DNA of 64,000 nt from Phycisphaerae bacterium. GTDB lineage: Bacteria > Planctomycetota > Phycisphaerae > UBA1845. The stretch lies in contig JABWBH010000001.1 of the NCBI GenBank assembly GCA_013360585.1, positions 1 through 64,000 on the forward strand. Reading direction: 5' to 3'. The translations under genes were made by a program, and so were the position numbers. The notes beneath the pieces were generated by a model. It was given only the letters and a program-made list of their open reading frames with translations, was not told where the DNA came from and made no database searches. Shown in pieces: positions 55,695-64,000 of this stretch. The stretch's first letter is position 1. The number at the start of each line of letters is the position of its first letter.

Positions 55695-56696
55695 TCATGC
55701 GGCGTCGGTCGGCGGCGCCAGCGAGGCGACGACCCGGGCCGTCGTCTCCGACATGCGGATCCCCGGCGCGTAGCCGAAGTCCCTGCGGGCGGCGGAGATG
55801 TCGAAAAAATGATCGAGGGCGAGCTGATCCGCAAGGAACCGCGTCATCGGCGGCTCGCCCCGCAGGCGCAGCGCCGCGTAGACGCCCTCGCACGCGACGC
55901 CGAGCGCTCGCGCCGCGCGATGCGAGAGACGGCGCGTGATCGGCGGCGCGCCGACCCGGGCGAGGACGTCGGCGAGCCACGTCCAGAGAACGACCGGCTC
56001 GCCCTGTGAGAGGAAGTACGCCCGGCCGGCGCAGCGGGCGCCTCGTCCGAGTTCATCCGCCGCCAGCAGATGCGCCCGCGCCGCATCGTCCACGTCCGTG
56101 AGGTCCACGCGGTTGCGCCCGTCGCCGACCTGCACAAGACGCCTGCGGCGCGCGCGCTCGAGGATGCGGGGCATGAGGTGCGGGTCGCCGGGACCGACGA
56201 TCAGGTGCGGACGCAGCGCAACCGTCTGAAGCTTCGAGTCGTTCGCGGTCAGCACCGCCCGCTCCGCCGCCGCTTTGCTTTCAGGGTACGCGGTCAGGTA
56301 CCGCGAGGGATAAGGCAGAGACTCGTTCGCCCCCGAAATCGGCCCGTCCGACAGCACAACGCTCGGGGAACTCGTGTACACGAGACGGCGCACGCCGCAT
56401 GCCCGACAAGCGGCCAGCACGTTCCGCGTGCCTTCGTAATTGATCTCAAAATACATGCGCCTCGGACCCCAGATGCCGGGGATCGCCGCGACGTGGAACA
56501 CCGTGTCCCGCTTCGCGCACGCGCGCATGACCGCGTCGGCGTCCCGCACGTCGCCGACCACGCTGCGAGCGCCGAGCGCCTCGACCGCCGGATACCGGTT
56601 GCGGCCGAACACCGTCACGTCGTCGCCCCGGGCGCGCAACATCCGGACGATCACCCCGCCGAGAAACCCGCCGCCTCCGGTGACCAGGGCCTTCAC
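55695..56696 (-). CDS. oleD: NAD(P)-dependent 3-beta-hydroxysteroid dehydrogenase/isomerase family, OleD-like
   Basis: A 333-residue extended short-chain dehydrogenase. The Rossmann motif is VTGGGGFLGG (5-14) and the active site is Tyr137-xxx-Lys141 (YPESK), with YTSSPSVVLSDGP upstream. Its immediate upstream neighbour is an OleC-like ligase and the two overlap by four bases (GTGA), with GGAG 8 nt before the GTG at 56696. In olefin-forming bacteria OleD reduces the 2-alkyl-3-oxoacyl product of OleA to a beta-hydroxy acid. This placement makes the OleD assignment more likely than a sterol or sugar epimerase. Confidence 0.72.
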   Translation of the reverse strand: MKALVTGGGGFLGGVIVRMLRARGDDVTVFGRNRYPAVEALGARSVVGDVRDADAVMRACAKRDTVFHVAAIPGIWGPRRMYFEINYEGTRNVLAACRACGVRRLVYTSSPSVVLSDGPISGANESLPYPSRYLTAYPESKAAAERAVLTANDSKLQTVALRPHLIVGPGDPHLMPRILERARRRRLVQVGDGRNRVDLTDVDDAARAHLLAADELGRGARCAGRAYFLSQGEPVVLWTWLADVLARVGAPPITRRLSHRAARALGVACEGVYAALRLRGEPPMTRFLADQLALDHFFDISAARRDFGYAPGIRMSETTARVVASLAPPTDAA

Positions 56697-58396
56697 GACA
56701 ACCGCTCCGCCGCCCACACCGCCAGCTTCTCGCGGAAGATCTTCGCGTTGTGTCGGATGTCCACCGGAAAAGCCCGATGATAGAGCACCTCACGGATCCC
56801 CCGTGTCCGGTCGTCCCTCCTGCCCAGTTCGAGGAGTTCGCGCGTGAACTCCGCCCGCCGCCGTCCGCGCGGGTAACGCCCCGGCAAGGGTTCGACCACT
56901 AACACGGGTCGCTTCACCCCGCCGCCGCTCCCCGCCGGTACCCCGACCAGCGCGGTGCGGAAAACCTCGGGATGCTCGTTGAAGATCGCCTCGCATTCGA
57001 TCGTAAACAGGCAACGCTCTTGTGTCGGCACGCGGTGCGCCTTGCGTCCGCAGAACCAGAGCCTTCCGTCGCCGTCGAAGTAGCCGACATCGCCGATGCG
57101 GTGCCAGATGCGATCTCCCTCGCGGATCTTGTGCAGCGCCGTGGCGTCCGGCTGATGATCATATTCTCGCGTGACGACGTCGCCGCTGACGACGATTTCG
57201 CCGTGCTCGCCCGCGCGGACTTCAAGGTCGTCCCTCCAGACCGGAACCGGGTCGTCGCTGATCCGGATGATGCGGACGCTGAGCCCCGGAAACGGCGCTC
57301 CGACGCACGTGCCCGCGCCGGATCGGGCGCGCGCGATCAACCCACCCTCCAGCAGCTCGCGCCCGCGGATCGACGTGACCGGCAGCGACTCCGTCGCGCC
57401 GTAAGGCGTGTGAATGTCGCCGTCGTCGGGGAGGATCCGGCGCCACTGCTCGATCACGCGCCACGGGATCGGCGCGCCCGCCGTCAGCACGCGCTTCAAC
57501 CGAGGCAGCCGGATACCGCGACGGATGCAGAAGGCGCCGACGCGCCGCCAGATCGCGGGGGATCCGAACGTCGTCGTCACGTCGTACGCCAGCAGGTCGC
57601 GCACGAGCTTTTGCGGACGGCATCGCGCCGGATGCGACGGGTCCATCTCGGGAATGATGCAGGTGATCCCCATCGCCGTGCTGAACAAGGCGAACAAGGG
57701 GAACGCGGGCAGATCCACCTCGCCCGGTTGCATGTCGTAAAAAGACCGGATCCACCGGACCTGGGCGTCGAACATGCCGTGTTCGTAGACGACGCCTTTC
57801 GGCGGTCCGGTGCTGCCGGTCGTAAAAAGAATCGCCGCCACGTCATCCGGTCCGGTTTGCGCCGCCTGAAATCGCCGCGAACCGCCTCGGCGCACCTCGT
57901 CCAGCGTCGCGCCGCCCCAGCCGAACCGGCGCCCGACCGTGACGATCGAGTGCAGCTTCGGGAACCGTCTCCGGTGAAACCAGCGCACAACCTGCGCCAG
58001 CGGTACGCCGATGAACGCCTCCGGTTCCGACGTCTCGATGCAGTCGATCATTCGCGCGACGCCCATCCCCGGGTCGATCAGGATCGGCACGGCGCCGAGC
58101 TTGAAGAGTGCGAAGATGACGCCGGTGAACTCCAGGCCAGGCCGAATCATGACGACGGTGCGGACGCCGCGGTCGATCCCGACGCCGCGCAGACCGTCCG
58201 CGATGCGGTTCGACTCCTGATCCAGTTCGGAAAAAGTCCACCGTGCCGGACCGGAACCGGTGGGATTTCGCCGCCAGGGGACGATCAGTGCAGGCCTGTC
58301 CGGGGCGGCGTCCGCCTGCGCACTGAGCCTTGACGCAATGTTCAGCGTCCGATCAGGCGCGGCGGCGTTCGGCGGATGCGCGGTCAGCGTCGTCAT
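56693..58396 (-). CDS. oleC: AMP-dependent acyl ligase, OleC-like beta-lactone synthetase
   Basis: A 567-residue adenylate-forming enzyme. The P-loop is LFTTGSTGPPKG (191-201). YGATESLPVTSI is the adenine-binding motif, and the C-terminal domain has HNAKIFREKLAVWA with the catalytic Lys. The style (TPYGATESLP, GVKRPVLVVEP, IFREKL) is that of OleC proteins, which convert beta-hydroxy acids to beta-lactones in long-chain olefin synthesis. The start at 58396 begins MTTLTAHPPN. OleA and OleB are not next to it, so the pathway is not complete in this window. Confidence 0.75.
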   Translation of the reverse strand: MTTLTAHPPNAAAPDRTLNIASRLSAQADAAPDRPALIVPWRRNPTGSGPARWTFSELDQESNRIADGLRGVGIDRGVRTVVMIRPGLEFTGVIFALFKLGAVPILIDPGMGVARMIDCIETSEPEAFIGVPLAQVVRWFHRRRFPKLHSIVTVGRRFGWGGATLDEVRRGGSRRFQAAQTGPDDVAAILFTTGSTGPPKGVVYEHGMFDAQVRWIRSFYDMQPGEVDLPAFPLFALFSTAMGITCIIPEMDPSHPARCRPQKLVRDLLAYDVTTTFGSPAIWRRVGAFCIRRGIRLPRLKRVLTAGAPIPWRVIEQWRRILPDDGDIHTPYGATESLPVTSIRGRELLEGGLIARARSGAGTCVGAPFPGLSVRIIRISDDPVPVWRDDLEVRAGEHGEIVVSGDVVTREYDHQPDATALHKIREGDRIWHRIGDVGYFDGDGRLWFCGRKAHRVPTQERCLFTIECEAIFNEHPEVFRTALVGVPAGSGGGVKRPVLVVEPLPGRYPRGRRRAEFTRELLELGRRDDRTRGIREVLYHRAFPVDIRHNAKIFREKLAVWAAERLS

Positions 58397-58456
58397 CTGA
58401 CGGACATTGTAGCGATAACCGGCGCATCGCGGGAACCGTGGCGCGTTTCCGTGCCG

Positions 58457-60064
58457 ATGCAACTGAACATGCGGAACCTGACAGGCGTCATTGTCGCGTC
58501 CGAGAACGATCCCGTCGGACCTGCGCTGACGACAGGAGCGCGAGCGTGGGCGCGGCGCTTCAGTCCGTCGCTTGCGGACGTGGTGTTTGTATTGATGCTG
58601 GTGCGCCTCCTGCAACTCGGGGCGACGCAGTTCTTCAACGATCCGGGAACCGGGTGGCACCTCCGCGTCGGGGAGGATCTTCTTCACACCCGCGCGCTGC
58701 CCACGACGGACACGTTCAGTTGGACCCGCGCTGGGGAGCCGTGGATTGCGACGCAGTATCTCGGCGAGGTCGCTCTTGCGGCGGCGTACGCGCTGGGCGG
58801 TTATCCGCTGATTGCTCTGATGTGCGCGCTGGTGCTGGCCGGACTGTTCCGCTGGGTTTACCGTGCGAACATCGAGGCGGGGGCGTGGCCGGTCTGGGCG
58901 ATCGTCGCGACGATGCTCGGCGCGGCGGCGGCGTCCGGGCAGTTTCTGGCGCGACCCCTGCTGATGACGCTTATCAGCGTTCCGCTCAGCTTCGTCGTCG
59001 CGTCCGCTTACGCATCGGGAAAGTGCGGACGCGGGCGGCTCGCCGGGTTGGCCCTGCTGTCGTTGATCTGGGCGCAGACGCATCCGGGCGTGCTCGGGGG
59101 GATCGTGACCGTCGGTCTGGTGGGCGCGGGAGCGTTGATCGAAGCCGTGACGATCCGTGACCCGGCGGCAAGACGGGAGACGGCAAGACGAGCAGCGCAT
59201 GTCCTCGCCACCGCGGCGTTGATGTCGCTGGCGACGCTCGCGACGCCTCACGGATTTGCGTGGCCGGCGAGCATTCTCGAGCTGATGCGCTTGCAGGTGC
59301 TGCCGCGGCTCGTTGATGAGTGGCAGCCGACGGACTGGACCGCGCCGGACGGGCTGGCCGCCGCGGGGCTGCTCCTGCTCACCTTTGCGGGTTACGCGTT
59401 GCGCCGGGAGCGCCCGAAAGCGTGGATCGTACTCGTCGCGGGTTTCTGGTTTTTTCAGGCCGTGCAGAGCGGGCGGCATGTGTCGATCTTCGGGCTGGTC
59501 CTGGCGGTGCAGGCCGGTGCGGTGCTTCTGGACGTGAAGGCGGCGCCGGGTTTTTTCTCGCGCGTCGCCGCGAAGATCCCTCTTTTCAGCGTGCCGATCC
59601 GCGACCGTGAGCGGCGGATGCAATGCGACGGCGTTGCGCCGATCGCGGCGGTCTCAATCATCGCGCTGTGGGCGGCGTCTCCGGAGGGACGCTGGACGGG
59701 CCTAAGTCACGCCGGTCCCCCGCAGGATAAGTACTCCTTCGCCCTGATTGAACACCTGCGCCGCGACCCGCCGCCGCAGCCGATCTTCAACGACATTAAT
59801 TTCGGCGGTCACCTGATTCATCATGCGCCGCACCTGCGCGTGTACGTGGATGACCGCTTCGAACTCTACCGGGACGAGTTCATCGAATCATATGAGCGCA
59901 TGATGACCCAGCCGCGGGAGTACGCCGAGACCGCCTTCAAGCAAGGGGGCGTACGCTCGGTGATTGTCGGCGCTTCGACACCGCTGGCGACCTTCCTCGA
60001 AGGTCGGTCGGGCTGGCGGCGCACGTACGCCGATCCGGCGGCATGTGTCTTCGTTCGAGAATGA
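58457..60064 (+). CDS. Polytopic membrane protein, glycosyltransferase-like
   Basis: A 535-residue protein with about ten hydrophobic helices and a soluble C-terminal domain of about 140 residues (HLRRDPPPQPIFNDINFGGH onward, with DDRFELY). The early loop TGWHLRVGEDLLHTRALPTTDTFSWT is shared, from memory, by lipid-linked sugar transferase-like proteins of Planctomycetota. It is divergent from oleC. The next gene, a polyprenyl-phosphate sugar synthase, could supply its donor. The start at 58457 or 58469 is uncertain. Confidence 0.6.
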   Translation: MQLNMRNLTGVIVASENDPVGPALTTGARAWARRFSPSLADVVFVLMLVRLLQLGATQFFNDPGTGWHLRVGEDLLHTRALPTTDTFSWTRAGEPWIATQYLGEVALAAAYALGGYPLIALMCALVLAGLFRWVYRANIEAGAWPVWAIVATMLGAAAASGQFLARPLLMTLISVPLSFVVASAYASGKCGRGRLAGLALLSLIWAQTHPGVLGGIVTVGLVGAGALIEAVTIRDPAARRETARRAAHVLATAALMSLATLATPHGFAWPASILELMRLQVLPRLVDEWQPTDWTAPDGLAAAGLLLLTFAGYALRRERPKAWIVLVAGFWFFQAVQSGRHVSIFGLVLAVQAGAVLLDVKAAPGFFSRVAAKIPLFSVPIRDRERRMQCDGVAPIAAVSIIALWAASPEGRWTGLSHAGPPQDKYSFALIEHLRRDPPPQPIFNDINFGGHLIHHAPHLRVYVDDRFELYRDEFIESYERMMTQPREYAETAFKQGGVRSVIVGASTPLATFLEGRSGWRRTYADPAACVFVRE

Positions 60065-60077
60065 CGGGGGCGGAGAT

Positions 60078-61310
60078 ATGAAAACCACGGGGACATCATG
60101 CGTCGCGGTGGCGGGGCGGACCGCGTCGCACCGCAGCGCAACCCGGCCTGTCCAGCTCTCCGTCATCATCCCGACGTACAACGAGGCTCAGACCCTGCCT
60201 TTGCTCCTTCAGCGGATCGAAGCCGCCGTGGTCGGCAAGGACATCCCGACGGAAATCTGGGTGATGGACGACCGGTCGCCGGACGGAACTGCCGATGTCG
60301 CGCGAAGGCGTGCGACCGGTGTGTCGGTTCGGGTGGTCGAGCGCGAGGGTCCGCGGGGTCTTGCCCCGGCCGTGGCGGAGGGTCTTCGTTACGCGACGGG
60401 CGAGTATGTGCTCGTGATGGATGCGGATCTTCAGCACCCTCCGGAAGCAATTCCGGCGCTGATCCGCGCGATGGACGAGGGAGCAGATTTCGTCATCGGG
60501 TCGCGTTATGCTGAAGGCGGGTCGACCCGGCGGTTCGGCTTCCTCCGGAAGTTGAACAGTTGGGGAGCGACGTTCCTGGCGCGGCCGCTGATTCCTCCGG
60601 GCGTGCATGACCCGATGTCGGGTTTCTTCTGCCTTCGTCGGTCTAGCCTCGAGAAAGCCGACATCCGCGCGGTAGGGTTCAAGATCGGGCTGGAGCTGCT
60701 GGTCAAGACGAAAGCGCTGCGCGTCGTCGAGGTTCCGATCACGTTCGGCGCGCGGCATGCCGGCGTCAGCAAGCTCGGAGTGCGGGAGCAGTTCCGGTAT
60801 CTTCGGCACCTTCTCGGCCTTTATGCGTGGCGCTTTCCTGCGCTGAAGCAGTTCACACGGTTCTGCGCCGTCGGCGCCTGCGGAATGATGCTGGACCTCG
60901 GCCTGATGGCGGCGCTGATGTCGGGCGGCGCGCATTTCGGGGCGGCGCGGGCGTGGAGCGTGCTGGGAGCGATGACGCTCAATTTCGTTCTCAACCGACG
61001 TTACACGTTTCCGGATCGCCGAGGACCGGTCGGAACACAGTTTCTGCGCTTCACGGGAGCCTGCGCGACGGGGCTGGTCGTCAACTGGGGATTGTCCAGC
61101 GCGCTGTATGCGACGCTCCCGGGTTGGCGCCCGCTGTATCCGCTGATGTGCGCCGCAGGCATCGTCGCCGGGACGTTCATGAACTTCTTCTTCAGTCGGT
61201 CGTACGCCTTCGCCGCCGCGCCATCGGATTCAAAGCGTGCGCAGCACGGCCCGGACGGGGCTGGCGTCGAATCCGACCAGCGGAAGCGGCAGGGCGATCA
61301 ATTCGTATGA
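60078..61310 (+). CDS. Dolichol-phosphate mannosyltransferase-like GT2 fused to GtrA
   Basis: A 410-residue protein. The GT2 domain (about 25-255) has LSVIIPTYNEAQTLPLLL, MDDRSPDGTADVARR and VMDADLQHPPEAIPALI. The C-terminal 140 residues form four helices of the GtrA family (FTRFCAVGACGMMLDLGLM; LNFVLNRRYTF). It should make a polyprenyl-phosphate sugar and move it across the membrane, feeding the upstream polytopic protein. The start follows GGCGGAGAT. Its tail overlaps the convergent cyclase gene by 81 nt. Confidence 0.85.
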   Translation: MKTTGTSCVAVAGRTASHRSATRPVQLSVIIPTYNEAQTLPLLLQRIEAAVVGKDIPTEIWVMDDRSPDGTADVARRRATGVSVRVVEREGPRGLAPAVAEGLRYATGEYVLVMDADLQHPPEAIPALIRAMDEGADFVIGSRYAEGGSTRRFGFLRKLNSWGATFLARPLIPPGVHDPMSGFFCLRRSSLEKADIRAVGFKIGLELLVKTKALRVVEVPITFGARHAGVSKLGVREQFRYLRHLLGLYAWRFPALKQFTRFCAVGACGMMLDLGLMAALMSGGAHFGAARAWSVLGAMTLNFVLNRRYTFPDRRGPVGTQFLRFTGACATGLVVNWGLSSALYATLPGWRPLYPLMCAAGIVAGTFMNFFFSRSYAFAAAPSDSKRAQHGPDGAGVESDQRKRQGDQFV

Positions 61311-61847
61311 ACCGGGCGGAACGCGGGTGAGCACAAGGCCCTCGAGAATCGCCTGATCGTTGGCAAGGAAACGGGCGTGCGCGGGAAGATCCTTCGAGTG
61401 CATCAGGTCGACGCTGGGCGTGTCGATGCCGATCAGGCGCACGCCGCGTCCGTGCAACTCATCGACGAGATCCGGCTCCAGGGCAGCGAAATCTTCGTTC
61501 CAGGCCTGCGGGTCGGGAAAGGTTCCGGTGGCGATCAGCACGCGCGGCTCGCGGATCGCGTCGCGCAGGTTCGCCACGGCGACGCGTGCGCCGCGCGTCA
61601 CGTCCGCCCGGACCACCTGACATCGTCCGAGATAGTACTCAAGCGATCGGGCCTCGATCGACGGCGCATTCCTGGCATAATGATTCGGGGCGTCGGCGTG
61701 GGCGCCGAGGTGGACCGTGGCGGTGAGCGTCGACAAGGTTACCGTGTCGCCCCGGGCCAGATCGAGCAGCACCTGCCGGGACGGCGGCGTGTCGCCGGGC
61801 CAGACCGACAGTTTCGCGGAAATCGGTGGTGTAATATCGTAGATCAC
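61230..61847 (-). CDS. Cyclase family protein (kynurenine formamidase-like metal hydrolase)
   Basis: A 205-residue protein. The HxGxHxDxPxH metal motif is present (HLGAHADAPNHY, His46, His50, Asp52, His56), with VWPGDTPPS upstream and GIDTPSVD near residue 140. Family members hydrolyse N-formylkynurenine or cyclise/hydrolyse related amides. Start GTG 61847 follows GGAG; GTG 61877 is an alternative. It overlaps the convergent GT2-GtrA gene by 81 nt. Confidence 0.8.
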   Translation of the reverse strand: MIYDITPPISAKLSVWPGDTPPSRQVLLDLARGDTVTLSTLTATVHLGAHADAPNHYARNAPSIEARSLEYYLGRCQVVRADVTRGARVAVANLRDAIREPRVLIATGTFPDPQAWNEDFAALEPDLVDELHGRGVRLIGIDTPSVDLMHSKDLPAHARFLANDQAILEGLVLTRVPPGSYELIALPLPLVGFDASPVRAVLRTL

Positions 61848-61966
61848 GTCGAATTCTCCGCTGCCGAGCGGGGCCACCCTGCTCCGGAATGTTAACCGTC
61901 CGACGCGGACGTGCCGAGAGCGTGGGAGCGGATTGCACGGACAGACACGGCTCAGGAGCGAGAGGA

Positions 61967-62251
61967 ATGATCAAGGTCGGCGTTAATAAAAGACCGAGGC
62001 GGGCGGTGCGGGCGGCGCGGGCGGGGTGGGCGGTGGCGATGCTGCTTTCGGCGGGGTGCGGATTCGAACCGGGCGGCGCGCGGAGCCAGCGCCATCGCGA
62101 GCGCGGCGAAGACGGGCAAACGCTGGTTCTCGATGATCTGAAGGCGATCGCCTCAGATGCGTCTCTCACGATGGAGGAGAAGCGCCGCCTCCTGCGCGAG
62201 GCCGGGTTGCGCGATGAGGATCTGATCGACGCCCTGATCAACGCCGGATAA
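61967..62251 (+). CDS. Small lipoprotein
   Basis: A 94-residue protein with a basic N-terminus, a hydrophobic stretch and lipobox LSAGC (Cys31). The mature part is charged and helical (LTMEEKRRLLREAGLRDEDL). The start at 61967 follows GAGAGGA. Function is unknown. It is convergent with the ECF sigma gene. Confidence 0.6.
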   Translation: MIKVGVNKRPRRAVRAARAGWAVAMLLSAGCGFEPGGARSQRHRERGEDGQTLVLDDLKAIASDASLTMEEKRRLLREAGLRDEDLIDALINAG

Positions 62252-62280
62252 GACCCCGGCGGCGGAAGCGGGTGCGGACA

Positions 62281-62898
62281 TCACCCCGTCCGCGTCGCAG
62301 TCCGCGCAAGCTCCTCCCGGATACGTTTCAGACCTTCAAAAAGGCGCGACTTGATGATCGACTCCTGAAGTTCGAGCACTTCGGCGATCTCCGCCCGGGA
62401 AAGCCCCTCGACGTAGCGCATGCGCAACGCCTCTCGCGTGCTCTCCGGAAGCAGCAGAAGCACGTCGCGCACTTTCGCACCCATCTCCACCTCGAGCAAT
62501 CGCGTCAGTTGACCCGTCAGGTCGGCCTCGACCTCATCTTCGGCCGGCAGGGCGTACTGGTCCTTGCGACGGTTGCGATTGCGCACCAGATTCAGGCAGT
62601 GATTGCGGGCGATGCGGTACAACCAGGCGCGGAAGTTGTCCGGAACCTCGGTCGCGGCGAGAACCTTGCAGAACACGTCCTGCACGGCGTCCTCGGCGTC
62701 CTCCCAGCGACCGACGTAACCGCGGCAGAAACGCACCATCGCATCCCGGTAGGCGCGCTCCAGGAGGACGCCGGCTTCGGGTTCGCCCTCTCGAAGGCGC
62801 ACAATGATCGATCGCGTCAGCTCAAGCGGCTCCGCCACGCCGGCGAGGTTCGGTGTCGGCGAGTCGTCGTGAGCATGAAGCGGGGAGCGACCGGTCAC
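62281..62898 (-). CDS. ECF-type RNA polymerase sigma factor
   Basis: A 205-residue sigma factor with region 2 (YVGRWEDAEDAVQDVFCKVL; FRAWLYRIARNHCLNLVRN) and region 4 (LPESTREALRMRYVEGLSRAEIAEVL). It resembles planctomycete ECF groups that pair with Ser/Thr kinase or TPR signalling genes. It is read from GTG 62898, which overlaps the stop of the upstream TPR gene (GTGA). No anti-sigma gene is adjacent. Confidence 0.85.
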   Translation of the reverse strand: MTGRSPLHAHDDSPTPNLAGVAEPLELTRSIIVRLREGEPEAGVLLERAYRDAMVRFCRGYVGRWEDAEDAVQDVFCKVLAATEVPDNFRAWLYRIARNHCLNLVRNRNRRKDQYALPAEDEVEADLTGQLTRLLEVEMGAKVRDVLLLLPESTREALRMRYVEGLSRAEIAEVLELQESIIKSRLFEGLKRIREELARTATRTG

Positions 62899-64000
62899 CC
62901 TGGTTCTCCGTCAGACGGCGTCGTCCGCGGGCGGTCTGCGTCGAGAAGCGCGGAACCCGCCGGCGCCGCCGCCGGATCAGGACGGAGTCGTGGGATGCCC
63001 GGACCCTCCCATCTCTCATAAAGCTGATTCAGCGCGGCGCCAGCGCTTCGAGCCCGCGCGTCCGCTTCGCCGTAGTGCTCGCGCATGCTGTCCCACGCCT
63101 CCAGCAGGAGCGCCTCCGCTTCGGCGTACCTCTCCTGCGCCATCAGGCATTCCCCCAGCGCGACGCGCGCATCTCCGAGGCGGTCATGCAGTGCGGGGAT
63201 CGTGCCTCCGTGCAGATCGACCGCCCGACGCAGAAGCGCCTCCGCCTCCCCGGTCTTGTCCTGATGCACAAGAATTCTGCCGAGCGTCGCGAGCGACTCT
63301 CCGAGGTCGGGGTGATCCACCGGGAGGCGCGCCTCGCGGATCGACAAGGCGAGCCTTGCACCGTTTTCCGCGGCTTCAAAACGTCCGGCGCCGTCGTCCA
63401 GGATCGCCAGGTCGTTGAGCGCGTCCGCCGCATAAGGATGATCGCCGCCGACAAGTTGAACGCGCATCGTCAAGGCTTGTTTCAGGCGTTGCCCGGCCTC
63501 CTCGGCTTTGCCCGTGTCGCGGAGAATCACGCCCAGTCCGTGCAGGCTCTCGGCGACGTCCAGGTGCGTCTCGCCGAGCAGGGTGCGGCGCGTCCGCAGG
63601 GCGTTGCGCATCATGATCTCCGCCTCGTCACGCCGCCCCTGGGCGAAGACGACTTCGGCGAGATGATGAAGCGTCTCCGCGGCGCGGACATCGAGATCGC
63701 CGAACCGGTCCCGGCGGATCTGCAGCGCCTGCCGGTAAAGCGGCTCGGCGTTGCGGTAGTCGCCCTTTGCCTGAAGCAGGCGCGCCATGTTGTGCCGGCT
63801 CGCCGCCAGCTTCGGATCGTCGCGGGCCAGCGTGTTCTCGTGAAACTGAAGAACGCGCCACAGATGCGACTCGGCCTCCTGATACCGCCCGAGGCTCAGG
63901 TAGGTGTTGCCGATCGTCTCGCGGATCGCCGCCTCAACCTCCCGCGCCATCTCGACGTCGGTCTCGATGCGCTGCGTCGCCTCGCGGAGGACTTCATGCA
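62895..64000 (-). CDS. TPR-repeat protein (5' end beyond the window)
   Basis: At least 367 residues are visible, running open to the right edge. It consists of kinesin-light-chain-type TPR repeats of about 42 residues (for example HLWRVLQFHENTLARDDPKL; AEPLYRQALQIRRDRFGDLD; AETLHHLAEVVF). Full-length relatives often begin with a Ser/Thr kinase domain. The C-terminus is Pro/Ala-rich. It shares a GTGA overlap with the downstream ECF sigma gene, suggesting a joint signalling unit. Confidence 0.75.
   Translation of the reverse strand, partial: HEVLREATQRIETDVEMAREVEAAIRETIGNTYLSLGRYQEAESHLWRVLQFHENTLARDDPKLAASRHNMARLLQAKGDYRNAEPLYRQALQIRRDRFGDLDVRAAETLHHLAEVVFAQGRRDEAEIMMRNALRTRRTLLGETHLDVAESLHGLGVILRDTGKAEEAGQRLKQALTMRVQLVGGDHPYAADALNDLAILDDGAGRFEAAENGARLALSIREARLPVDHPDLGESLATLGRILVHQDKTGEAEALLRRAVDLHGGTIPALHDRLGDARVALGECLMAQERYAEAEALLLEAWDSMREHYGEADARARSAGAALNQLYERWEGPGIPRLRPDPAAAPAGSALLDADRPRTTPSDGEPG

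Noticed and set aside
56972-58333. 453-codon plus-strand frame
   Set aside because: It is antisense to the OleC-like gene and dominated by Arg, Ala and Asp runs typical of GC-rich antisense DNA.

Overview
The window looks like a chromosomal segment from a GC-rich member of the Planctomycetota. This placement is inferred from gene content, with no rRNA or database match. The supporting signs are H-X9-DG type prepilin-like proteins with the [19 protein letters not shown] leader, a DUF1549/DUF1553 protein with a CxxCH motif, sulfatase-like proteins, a GAF-SpoIIE phosphatase, an ECF sigma factor overlapping a kinesin-light-chain-type TPR protein, and a dnaA-dnaN-dciA-gyrB block. Class-level placement is not possible from this sequence.

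Region 1 (1-10.1 kb) is the accessory part. After a transposase tail at the left edge come four minus-strand modules. Each is preceded by a copy of one dispersed cassette: a sigma70-like promoter with an identical 17-bp spacer, followed by a (TTCCC)n tract of 14, 5, 6 or 10 perfect units in the 5' leader. Each module encodes one small exported cysteine-rich protein (10-15 Cys). Three also encode a larger exported beta-rich protein, and one adds a pseudopilin and a MauE/DoxX-like redox membrane protein. I consider this the candidate undescribed system. Region 2 (10.3-13.1 kb) holds inositol-3-phosphate synthase and an exported subtilisin. Region 3 (13.4-24.3 kb, all minus strand) is housekeeping: gyrB, dciA, dnaN, dnaA, psd, a repeat-rich exported protein, an aminotransferase, ftsY, nusB and ribH.

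Region 4 (24.5-35.8 kb) carries a sulfatase-like enzyme with Thr at the formylglycine position, the DUF1549/1553 protein, the phosphatase, a pseudopilin, a Tat-exported DUF362 protein, a UTP-sugar uridylyltransferase and a phosphodiesterase-family protein. Region 5 (35.9-41.1 kb) is a cell-wall elongation pair (PBP2 and RodA, overlapping ATGA) followed by a histidine kinase without an adjacent regulator. Region 6 (41.1-47.2 kb) holds a MptE/DUF115-like protein, a DUF1573 protein, a MobA-like transferase, ParB with an upstream parS-like site, a STAS protein and an exported protein. Region 7 (47.4-55.4 kb) has an SGNH hydrolase, a propeller-type exported protein, a 25-residue membrane micropeptide, two POT-family transporters and an alpha/beta hydrolase. 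Region 8 (55.4-64 kb) holds a 3' fragment of a radical SAM gene, an oleC-oleD-like pair for long-chain olefin synthesis, two membrane glycosyltransferase-type proteins, a cyclase, a small lipoprotein, an ECF sigma factor and a TPR protein running off the right edge.

A second dispersed element of about 94 bp with inverted ends (GCCCGTTGAA...TTCAACGGGC) occurs at 6163-6256 and 55377-55469. I saw no tRNA, rRNA or CRISPR array. Starts were chosen by ribosome-binding site, signal peptide and family alignment, and several differ from the longest possible reading frame.
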